Shown: piece after piece, positions 1 to 5,128 of the stretch
Position numbering within the stretch: position 1 is the stretch's first letter
Layout of the letters: every line of letters starts with the position of its first letter
Source: Planctomycetota bacterium
Lineage (GTDB): Bacteria > Planctomycetota > SZUA-567 > H5-PLA8 > CALKMO01
DNA: 5,128 bases
Direction of reading: 5' to 3'
NCBI GenBank assembly: GCA_026417845.1
Contig: JAOACM010000344.1
Coordinates: 1 to 5,128, forward strand
The notes under the pieces: model-generated
The model's database searches: none
The model's input: the letters and a program-made list of their open reading frames with translations, nothing else
Told to the model about the DNA's origin: nothing
Translations under genes and position numbers: made by a program

Positions 1-929
1 AACCGGGGCTGACGCCGCGTCAGGAGACGATCTACCGCATAGATCCAGAGACAGGCAAGGAAGTACCATTCCCGGCGGCGCCGGGCGGGCGCATCGCCTA
101 CCCGGGATGGTTCGCCGGCCGGTACTTCCGTGACGGATTCACGGTCGCCCCGAACGGGGACATCTATGTGATTGTGTACCACGAGGGGCTCCGGCAGTAC
201 GGGCCAGACGGCGCGCTCAAGCGCGACAACATCATGAAGGACGACCCGCCGGACTACAAGGGCGGCCGTCGCGGGGGCGTGGGCTGGGCTACGCCATTCC
301 CCGGCGGGCTGCGGGTGGACCGCGCCGGAAACATCCTGATGCCGCTGCGCATGTACCCGATCAAGGCGCCGTATCCCGAGATACTCCGCGGAATCGAGCC
401 GCTTCCGAAGAATGTTCTCGACGGCAGCGCATTCTTCCGCGGAGGACTGGTCATCGGCACGCTCTTCAAGTTCGGCCCGGAAGGAGGGGCTTTCGAAGGC
501 CAGGGAGGAGACTGGGGCGGCTACGCGATGGGCCTGCGGTTCGGCGGGTCTTTCAGTCCCAAGAGGGATGTCAAGGTCGTTGGCGCTAAGGCTCTCCATG
601 TCGGCGTGGGGCCGTTCGGCCATGAGTGCGTCTGCCAGCAGTGCCGGATTGATCTGGACGGCTTCGATCGGGCCTACGTGCCGATCATGCACATCTCGAC
701 GGTGATGGTTTTGGACGCCAACTTCAACCGCGTGGCGCGGATCGGCAACTACGGCAACATGGACTGCAACGGTCCGCAGAGCGCCTGCCCGAAGCCGGAG
801 ATCGGCCTGGCCGGCCCCTTCTACGTGGCGGTTTCCGACCGTTCGGTCTACATCCTCGATGGACCGAATTGCCGCATTCTGCGCGCGGACCTGGGTTACC
901 ACACCGATGAGACTGTCCCGCTGCCGTGA
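1..929 (+). CDS. NHL-like beta-propeller repeat protein, C-terminal part (5' end outside window)
   Basis: The frame is already open at the left edge (first full codon at base 3) and ends at TGA 927-929, leaving 308 residues. An internal GTG at 168 is not the real start, because protein-like sequence continues upstream of it (for example TIYRIDPETGKEVPFP). Several propeller-blade-like segments are visible: FTVAPNGDIYVI, LRVDRAGNILMP, RIDLDGFDRAYVP followed by VMVLDANFNRVARIGNYGN, and VAVSDRSVYILDGPNCRILR at the C-terminus. This pattern of hydrophobic strands with DxxGN/DxxG turns is typical of NHL/SMP-30-type propellers. Similar C-terminal domains (C-rich loop, R-[FI]-D-L-D, VLD.N.N, GNYGN, VAVSDR-V-Y) occur in large, probably exported, PVC-type proteins. 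A C-x-C-x2-C cluster (C209, C211, C214 of the visible part) lies before the RIDLDGF blade. No catalytic domain is visible, so a binding or structural role is likely but the substrate is unknown. It converges on the receptor gene across 150 bp. Confidence 0.8.
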   Translation, partial: PGLTPRQETIYRIDPETGKEVPFPAAPGGRIAYPGWFAGRYFRDGFTVAPNGDIYVIVYHEGLRQYGPDGALKRDNIMKDDPPDYKGGRRGGVGWATPFPGGLRVDRAGNILMPLRMYPIKAPYPEILRGIEPLPKNVLDGSAFFRGGLVIGTLFKFGPEGGAFEGQGGDWGGYAMGLRFGGSFSPKRDVKVVGAKALHVGVGPFGHECVCQQCRIDLDGFDRAYVPIMHISTVMVLDANFNRVARIGNYGNMDCNGPQSACPKPEIGLAGPFYVAVSDRSVYILDGPNCRILRADLGYHTDETVPLP

Positions 930-1042
930 GGGGAGATACCTCCGCCCGCCGGACCGTGGGCCGCGCTGGAGGGGCGGCTGTGGCGCGGGCGTCAAAGGCG
1001 GCGTCCGGGAAGCGCATCGTGGCTCCCCGGAACCGGACCGGA

Positions 1043-1077
1043 CGGGATCAGTGGTGCGCGGCCGCCCGCTGATTCCG
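1043..1077. terminator. Hairpin in the convergent intergenic gap, possible terminator without a T-tract
   Basis: Arms at 1043-1054 and 1066-1077 pair over 12 positions with an 11-base GC-rich loop. As + strand RNA there are ten Watson-Crick pairs and two G-U wobbles. On the - strand those two become A-C mismatches, so the structure is better as + strand RNA. It begins two bases beyond the receptor stop codon (TGA, complement of 1080-1082) and lies 113 bases after the propeller gene's stop. Neither side carries a run of T, so a classical intrinsic terminator is not supported. It could be a transcript-end stabiliser or a bidirectional barrier between convergent genes. Confidence 0.35.
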
Positions 1078-1079
1078 GG

Positions 1080-3356
1080 TCAGAACTTCCACCGGATCGT
1101 GCCGACCAGATTGAATCCCGGTTCGTTCTGCCCGGATCCGTGAATGCGGTAGTTCCTGTCGCTGAGGTTTTCCAGGGCCAGCGAGAAATCCAACCCTTTG
1201 TATATCTGCGCGCCGCCTCTGAGCGTAAAGGTCGCCCAGCCCGGCGTGCCGTCCGGCGGGATGCGCTGGGTGTCGAGCCGGTCGCCGGGGGAAAGTTTGT
1301 GCCGTCCGCCGGCCCCACGCACAACGAGTTCGGCCCAGGCGTTTCTCTTCCACCCGGCCGGGCTTTCCCATTTCAGGCTTCCGAACGCCTGAGCGGGCAT
1401 CATCTTGTCCAGCGGGCGGTCCTTCTTCTCCGGGGCCGACGTCGGATAGACCTCGACCAGGCCCTCAAGCCAGGAAAACCCGCCGGAGAGCGTCAGCATT
1501 CTGTGGAATCTCCACGAAGCCTCCAGATCCACGCCGTGGACGAACCCCGAACCGGCGTTTTTCTTCCGCACCTCGTAAAGAGGTCCGATCATGTTGCCGG
1601 TTGGCTTGCGGACTATCATGTCCTCGATAAAGGTATAGTAGTACGCCGCCTGAGCGGAGAATACGTCGTAGCGCACCTTGACGCCGGCCTCGCAGCTTAC
1701 GAACGTCTCCGGATCCAGTCCTCCGCCGGTCGGCGTCTCTATCTCATTTGAGCGGTTCGTGTCCAGACGCGTCATGTCCGACAGGTTCGGGGCGCGGTAG
1801 CCCTGGGAGACGCCGCAGAAGAGGTTCCAGTGCCTGCCGGGGTCCGCGCGCCAGGAGAGTCTGGCGGAGCCCACGACGTTGTTCCAGCTCTCGCAGAACG
1901 ATGTTTTCTCTCTCCGGACCGGATGGTACATCTCCCCCACATCGGCGGCGGCGTAGGTGTAGCGGGCGCCGAGGATCAGGTCCAGCCTGTCGCGGTAGAG
2001 CGGTATTATGTCCTGGACGTACGCGCCGAGCAGGTCATACGTCGAATCGTCGGCGACCGGACCCTGGATCGAGGAGCCGGCATAGCTCCCGTCGGCGTTC
2101 CAGTTGCGCGCGAAAGACTGGACGAAGTCGCGGTAGTACTCGACTCCATACGTGAAGCGGCCGGCCTCAGTGGCGCTTTCGAGCTGTACCGAGGCCCCCA
2201 GCGTCAGCACGTCAACACCCTGTTTGTCGAGGCGGTGATCGCTCCTTTCGCGATACCGCCTTTCCCTCGGCGCCTGGACGGACAGCGTAGCCGTGGCGCG
2301 CGATACCGGCGCCCCGCCGAATTCGCCCTGATATCTTACGTACCCGAGATACCTGTCGTAGTCGTATATCTCAGACCTGTTCGTGCCCACGGCGGTACCG
2401 TGCCAGGATATGCCGTAGATGGTCCTGTGCTGGCGCCAGACGTCGTCCAGATCGGTCCGCTGGAATGCTGCCGTGAACTTGTGATCTTCCGCGGCGAAGA
2501 AGTCCAGCCTGGTGTCGCAGTCGAATTCCTTGTAGCCGGTCTTCCGCTGTCTGCCCAGGCGTCCGCCGGCGTCCAGTTCGCCGAAGTCCTTCGCCGACGC
2601 GCCCAGGAAGAAACCGAATCTTTCCCCCGCGTTCGCCTCGAACTCCACCCGCCCCTGATGCGATGCCTCGGCGGTCGAACCGCGGTACTTGAGCAGCCCG
2701 CCCCAGCCGAAATCCCCTTCGAACTTCCGCCTGCCTTTGGTCAGCGCGTTCACCGTACCGCCTATGGCGTCGGAACCGTAGAGGACCGAGGAGGGGCCGC
2801 GCACGATCTCCAGCCTGTCCACCGATTCGATGTCCACCGTGTTCCAGTACTCGTTCGGGCCGTCGCGGAAGATCGAGTTGTTCAGGCGTATGCCGTCTAT
2901 CAGGAGCAGGTTGCGGAAGCCCGTGAAGCCGCGGATATATGGCGAGCCGTGGCCGACCGCCGTCTTCTGGCGCATCACGCCGGGTGTATCGGCGAAGGCC
3001 TCAGGGAGCGACCTGCTCATTATCCGCGAGGTTGCCGCATCGCCCGACACCACGCTCACCGCCGCCGGGGCGTCGAAGGAGGCCATAGTGCCGCGCGTGG
3101 CGGTTACGACTACCTCTTCCATGCCGCCTGCTTTTGTCCCTGGCGCTGGTGCCGGTTTCTCGTCGCTTTCTCCGTCGGGACGCGTCGCCGCCTGGGTGCG
3201 TTTCGCCGCGTCGGACGTCGCTCCCGTCCCTCCCGGCCCCGCGGACCTGCCCGGCGGAGTGTCGCCGGACTCCTCTGCCGGCTCCGCCACGAATCCGGAA
3301 ATCAACAGCAACGAAACCGCCATCGCACAAGCGGCCCGCCACGATCCGTTCCCCAT
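1080..3356 (-). CDS. TonB-dependent outer-membrane receptor
   Basis: This is a complete 758-residue TonB-dependent transporter, within the usual family length. It would import a scarce ligand (siderophore, heme, corrinoid or similar) across the outer membrane using TonB-ExbBD energy. Residues 1-24 form a signal peptide (R7, hydrophobic core AVSLLLISGFVA). Residues 25-78 are a Pro/Gly/Ala/Thr-rich linker. EEVVVTATR at 80-88 is the TonB-box region. The plug spans about 92-208, with YIRGFTGFRNLLLIDGIRLN and later VDRLEIVRGPSSVLYGSDAIGG. The rest is beta-barrel, with the family motif GYRAPNLSDMTRLD near 518-531, ENLSDRNYRIHGSG near the end, and a terminal phenylalanine (WKF) as expected for BAM-assembled barrels. 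The ATG start is supported by GGAGG eight bases upstream and by the signal peptide following directly. The YRIHGSG ending and the GPNEYWNTVD plug segment recall heme/hemoglobin or BtuB-like receptors, but the ligand cannot be assigned. No frameshift is seen. Confidence 0.95.
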   Translation of the reverse strand: MGNGSWRAACAMAVSLLLISGFVAEPAEESGDTPPGRSAGPGGTGATSDAAKRTQAATRPDGESDEKPAPAPGTKAGGMEEVVVTATRGTMASFDAPAAVSVVSGDAATSRIMSRSLPEAFADTPGVMRQKTAVGHGSPYIRGFTGFRNLLLIDGIRLNNSIFRDGPNEYWNTVDIESVDRLEIVRGPSSVLYGSDAIGGTVNALTKGRRKFEGDFGWGGLLKYRGSTAEASHQGRVEFEANAGERFGFFLGASAKDFGELDAGGRLGRQRKTGYKEFDCDTRLDFFAAEDHKFTAAFQRTDLDDVWRQHRTIYGISWHGTAVGTNRSEIYDYDRYLGYVRYQGEFGGAPVSRATATLSVQAPRERRYRERSDHRLDKQGVDVLTLGASVQLESATEAGRFTYGVEYYRDFVQSFARNWNADGSYAGSSIQGPVADDSTYDLLGAYVQDIIPLYRDRLDLILGARYTYAAADVGEMYHPVRREKTSFCESWNNVVGSARLSWRADPGRHWNLFCGVSQGYRAPNLSDMTRLDTNRSNEIETPTGGGLDPETFVSCEAGVKVRYDVFSAQAAYYYTFIEDMIVRKPTGNMIGPLYEVRKKNAGSGFVHGVDLEASWRFHRMLTLSGGFSWLEGLVEVYPTSAPEKKDRPLDKMMPAQAFGSLKWESPAGWKRNAWAELVVRGAGGRHKLSPGDRLDTQRIPPDGTPGWATFTLRGGAQIYKGLDFSLALENLSDRNYRIHGSGQNEPGFNLVGTIRWKF

Positions 3357-3364
3357 TCTCCAGC

Positions 3365-3369
3365 CCTCC
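3365..3369 (-). promoter_or_regulatory. Ribosome binding site of the TonB-dependent receptor
   Basis: The complement reads GGAGG within a purine-rich stretch, eight bases before the ATG whose complement is 3354-3356. A second GGAG lies only one base before the ATG and is too close to be the main site. The GGAGG spacing fixes the receptor start at 3356, which agrees with the signal peptide. Confidence 0.7.
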
Positions 3370-3749
3370 CTCTACCGTTCTTCCCCGCTCCGGCCCGCAG
3401 GATGCTTCCCCGCATCAAAAGCAAAAGAACCATCTTGTACCGGAACTTCGGGTTTAATTGATTAGCAAAAAAGAAGCCAGACCGATGCCGGGGGGGCGGA
3501 GCGGCCGGATGACGGAGCGGGTCAGACTACGGCAATATCCATTTCCGGCGACAGCCGGCAGAACCGCGACACGAGCCTTAACTTGCTTGATTTTCAAAGC
3601 CTTACATCTGATCTTTCCGCATGATTTCCCCGCACCTCCAGGAGGATGCCGCACTGGCGCGGAACGGAATCAGGCCGCGGACATTCCGGCCCCGGCCGAC
3701 CCTTCCAGCGACTGGCGGTGCTTACTTGGCCGTCACTCTGTACAATTCG

Positions 3750-3778
3750 CCGACACGCTTCTAATTCGAGCCTAAAAA
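3750..3778 (+). promoter_or_regulatory. Candidate sigma70-like promoter toward the URO-D gene
   Basis: CCGACA (3750-3755; four of six matches to TTGACA) and TAAAAA (3773-3778; four of six to TATAAT) are separated by exactly 17 bases in one of the few AT-rich islands of the region. If used, it would give a leader of about 270 bases before the GTG at 4059. A nearby TACAAT (3741-3746) lacks a matching -35 element. Such matches arise often by chance in AT-rich patches. Confidence 0.2.
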
Positions 3779-3787
3779 TAGCGTTTT

Positions 3788-3803
3788 GGCGGTTTTCGCC
3801 GCC
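3788..3803. repeat. Short hairpin, also one copy of an 18-nt near-repeat
   Basis: GGCGG, a six-base loop TTTTCG, then CCGCC form a perfect 5-bp stem flanked by T-rich bases (GTTTT before, GTTTTC after). The same sequence extended to 3805 recurs at 5008-5025 with one mismatch in 18 bases, at the point where the URO-D and P-loop reading frames meet. Without a real T-tract it is a weak terminator candidate. Confidence 0.35.
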
Positions 3804-3841
3804 GTTTTCAGGGCGGACACCCCCTGCCAGAGAGCAAACAA

Positions 3842-3854
3842 CTGTCGAAGACAG
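3842..3854. promoter_or_regulatory. Inverted repeat CTGTC-GAA-GACAG, possible operator
   Basis: This is a perfect 5-bp inverted repeat with a three-base centre. It extends to 7 bp per half with one mismatch (AACTGTC / GACAGGT). It lies between the two divergent genes, about 205 bases before the URO-D start, a plausible place for a transcription-factor site. No family of regulator can be named from it, and short inverted repeats are common by chance. Confidence 0.2.
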
Positions 3855-3945
3855 GTCAAGCCGTTCCCCGCGGCTATCGGAGGCGGGCAGCCATTGCACG
3901 GCTGAATTTATCCTGGCGCGAGGTCGGCTTATTTCGTAGCTTCTG

Positions 3946-4011
3946 TCTGCCGTGGGCGGTCCGTCCGGGCAGATGCGGGCGATACCGTCGAGGCCGGCAG
4001 GGACCGCTGCC
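3946..4011 (+). promoter_or_regulatory. Structured leader candidate upstream of the URO-D gene
   Basis: Two hairpins lie in tandem. TCTGCC (3946-3951) pairs with GGCAGA (3968-3973) around a 16-base loop. GGCAG (3996-4000) pairs with CTGCC (4007-4011) around a six-base loop. The second ends about 35 bases before the Shine-Dalgarno. The arms share the CTGCC/GGCAG sequence, so alternative pairings between the two hairpins are possible. No known riboswitch class is recognised. Confidence 0.2.
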
Positions 4012-4045
4012 TGGATGTCCCGGCGGCGGAGCGGGGAGCGCGAAG

Positions 4046-4050
4046 GGAGG
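4046..4050 (+). promoter_or_regulatory. Ribosome binding site of the URO-D family gene
   Basis: GGAGG lies eight bases before the GTG at 4059-4061. No ATG with comparable spacing is present nearby, and the family-like N-terminus (TSKEIVKRALRFDRP) begins directly at this GTG, so it decides the start. Confidence 0.65.
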
Positions 4051-4058
4051 GAAGCGAG

Positions 4059-5128
4059 GTGACATCGAAGGAAATCGTGAAGCGCGCCCTGCGGTTCGAC
4101 AGGCCTCCGCGGCTGCCGGTGCGCTTCGAGTGCTTCGGGCGGAATGACACGGCCTCGATCCCCTTGAAGGTGGCGGCTTCCTTCAAGCCGGAGGTAGAAG
4201 GGCAGGACGAGTGGGGCTGCGTGTGGGAGAAGACCGCGGTAAGAAATATGGGTCAGGTCAAGTGGCATCCGGTTCGGAGCGTCCGGGACATTGACCGGAT
4301 CAAGGGGCCGGATTACGACGACGACAGCCGCTACGCGGACGTGCCCGCGGCGCTCGACAGGTTCGAGGCCGACGGGAAGTACGTGATGTCCGGAATCTTC
4401 ATGGTCCTGTTCGAGCGGATGCATGTGCTGTACGGGTTCGAGAACACGCTGGCCGGGCTGATCGGGGATCGGCCTGCGATGGAGGCGCTGGCGGACAGGG
4501 TGGTGGGCGTGCACCTGCGTTTCGTCGAGAACATCCGCCGCCGCTTCGGGAACCGCGTCCACGGGATCAGCATGACGGACGACTGGGGCACACAGCGGGC
4601 AGCCTTCATCAGCTTCGATCTGTGGATGGATTTCTTCTATCCCCGCTACAAGCGTCTGTTTGATGCGATGCATGAGGCGGGTTACGACGTCTGGGTCCAC
4701 TCGTGCGGCAAGGTCAACGAGATCGTGGAAGGTTACATCCGCGCCGGAGTGGACGCGGTCAACCTGCAGCAGCCGCGGGCGCTCGGCATCCGGGAGATCG
4801 GCGCGAAGTATCGGGGGCGGATAGCCTTCGAAAGCCTCTGCGACATCCAGGCGACTCTTCCGAAGAACGACAGGAAACTGGTGGACCGGGACGTCAGGGC
4901 GTTGATGAGGCACTGGGCTTCGCCGGAGGGCGGCTTCGTCTTCAGCGACTACGGGGATTCGGAGGCGATCGGCGTAACGGATCCGGATATCAAACTTTAT
5001 ATGTACAGGCGGTTTTCGACGCCGTCCCCCTCCTCCTGGTGGTGGGCCCGCCCGGATCGGGAAAAACCGAGCTGGCCCGGCTTATGGCCGAGGTGGGGGC
5101 GAACGGCACCGTCATCACGGGGCAGACC
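4059..5128 (+). CDS. URO-D family (MtaA-like) protein, GTG start, 3' end disrupted near base 5018
   Basis: The frame starts at GTG 4059 behind a good ribosome binding site and is family-like for about 320 residues. The fold expected is the uroporphyrinogen-decarboxylase TIM barrel. Members of this branch are cytoplasmic and often act, or are thought to act, in corrinoid-linked methyl transfer rather than heme synthesis. Visible landmarks are TSKEIVKRALRFDRPPRLPV (2-21), DEWGCVWEK (50-58), GISMTDDWGTQRAAF (170-184), WVHSCGKVNEIVEG (212-225), NLQQPRALGIREIG, FESLCDIQATLP (257-268) and FSDYGDSEAIGV (295-306). H214-x-C216 and possibly C261 resemble the zinc ligands of MtaA-type proteins. The canonical heme-pathway motif R-Q-A-G-R is absent, so a HemE role is unlikely. 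After TDPDIKLYMYRRFS (about 307-320), where the family normally ends within some 10-20 residues, the frame becomes Trp/Pro/Ser/Arg-rich and has no stop before 5128. The real C-terminus therefore seems lost at a junction. Confidence 0.85.
   Translation, partial: MTSKEIVKRALRFDRPPRLPVRFECFGRNDTASIPLKVAASFKPEVEGQDEWGCVWEKTAVRNMGQVKWHPVRSVRDIDRIKGPDYDDDSRYADVPAALDRFEADGKYVMSGIFMVLFERMHVLYGFENTLAGLIGDRPAMEALADRVVGVHLRFVENIRRRFGNRVHGISMTDDWGTQRAAFISFDLWMDFFYPRYKRLFDAMHEAGYDVWVHSCGKVNEIVEGYIRAGVDAVNLQQPRALGIREIGAKYRGRIAFESLCDIQATLPKNDRKLVDRDVRALMRHWASPEGGFVFSDYGDSEAIGVTDPDIKLYMYRRFSTPSPSSWWWARPDREKPSWPGLWPRWGRTAPSSRGR
5000..5128 (+). CDS. P-loop NTPase fragment (Walker A), both ends missing
   Basis: In the frame of bases 5000, 5003 and so on, the translation is protein-like: YVQAVFDAVPLLLVV, then the Walker A motif GPPGSGKT (5045-5068), then ELARLMAEVGANGTVITGQT to the window end. 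The hydrophobic strand before the P-loop and the helix after it match a P-loop NTPase core. The frame is open back to a TGA at 4661-4663, but upstream of about 4985 it reads as an Arg/Gly-rich shadow of the URO-D gene. The only in-frame start of note is a GTG at 4703 deep inside that gene with no visible Shine-Dalgarno, so the true N-terminus is not present. Walker B and other motifs would lie outside the window. The subfamily (AAA-like, helicase or other) cannot be assigned. Confidence 0.6.

Larger units (their letters stand above)
3357..4058. other. Long divergent intergenic region (702 bp), no convincing gene
   Basis: The region separates the divergent receptor and URO-D genes. Open frames here on both strands (up to about 105 codons) have Arg/Pro/Ser-rich translations with no recognisable domain, and I judge them spurious. 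Contents include AT-rich islands at about 3440-3475, 3580-3625 and 3740-3800, a G7 run within 3488-3496, a palindrome CCTCC-A-GGAGG at 3635-3645, and hairpins CCGGC-GACA-GCCGG (in 3544-3557), 3788-3803, 3842-3854, 3946-3973 and 3996-4011. I looked for cobalamin-riboswitch elements (B12 box) in both directions, because a TonB receptor is present, and found none. The region most likely holds promoters and leaders for both genes. Confidence 0.6.

Noticed and set aside
168..929. GTG at 168 as the start of the propeller gene
   Set aside because: There is no ribosome binding site before it, and protein-like sequence in the same frame continues to the left edge, so the gene is 5'-truncated by the window.
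1830..3461. A 543-codon open frame on the + strand
   Set aside because: It lies antisense to the well-supported TonB-dependent receptor. Its translation is Arg/Val/Ala/Pro-rich without domains, a common shadow in GC-rich genes.
3458..3775. A 105-codon + strand frame with a TTG start in the intergenic region
   Set aside because: No ribosome binding site is seen, the translation has no protein-family character, and it overlaps the probable receptor promoter region.
3646..3939. A 97-codon + strand frame preceded by AGGAGG
   Set aside because: The Shine-Dalgarno-like AGGAGG abuts the ATG with no spacer and belongs to a palindrome. The translation is Arg/Ser/Pro-rich with no domain.
3357..4058. 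Cobalamin riboswitch upstream of the receptor
   Set aside because: Read in both directions, the region lacks a recognisable B12 box and the conserved core elements. GGAGG/CACTGG-like bits near 3641-3655 are not in the right order.
3594..4913. A 439-codon open frame on the - strand
   Set aside because: It lies antisense to the URO-D gene and the intergenic region. Its translation is His/Arg/Pro-rich, with no recognisable domain or credible start.

Overview
The window is GC-rich. It carries three recognisable protein-coding genes plus a fragment of a fourth at its right edge. A TonB-dependent outer-membrane receptor implies a Gram-negative-type envelope. The beta-propeller protein and the MtaA-like URO-D family protein resemble families that are abundant in PVC-superphylum bacteria (Planctomycetota, Lentisphaerota, Verrucomicrobiota) and nearby uncultured lineages. 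That placement is an inference from protein character, not a phylogenetic result.

Layout from left to right. Bases 1-929 (+) hold the C-terminal 308 residues of a large NHL-like beta-propeller protein whose N-terminus lies outside the window. Bases 930-1079 are a convergent intergenic gap ending in a strong hairpin. Bases 1080-3356 (-) encode a complete 758-residue TonB-dependent receptor with signal peptide, linker, TonB box, plug and barrel. Bases 3357-4058 are a long divergent intergenic region (702 bp) with no convincing gene but several short inverted repeats, AT-rich islands and a weak promoter candidate. From 4059 (+), with a good Shine-Dalgarno, a URO-D/MtaA-like protein begins and is family-like for about 320 residues.

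At about 5008-5025 the URO-D frame stops looking like its family and runs on without a stop codon. In another frame, the bases from about 5000 to the window end encode an unrelated P-loop NTPase segment (GPPGSGKT) with no credible start. The simplest reading is a junction, either an assembly chimera or a real rearrangement, inside the last 130 bases. This is the most anomalous feature of the window.

The genes do not form an obvious operon. The receptor and the URO-D gene are divergently transcribed and could share control in the 702-bp gap. A link through corrinoid or methyl-group metabolism is possible, but only speculation. I see no CRISPR array, tRNA, rRNA, recognisable insertion sequence or defence system, and no convincing case for a new multi-gene system.
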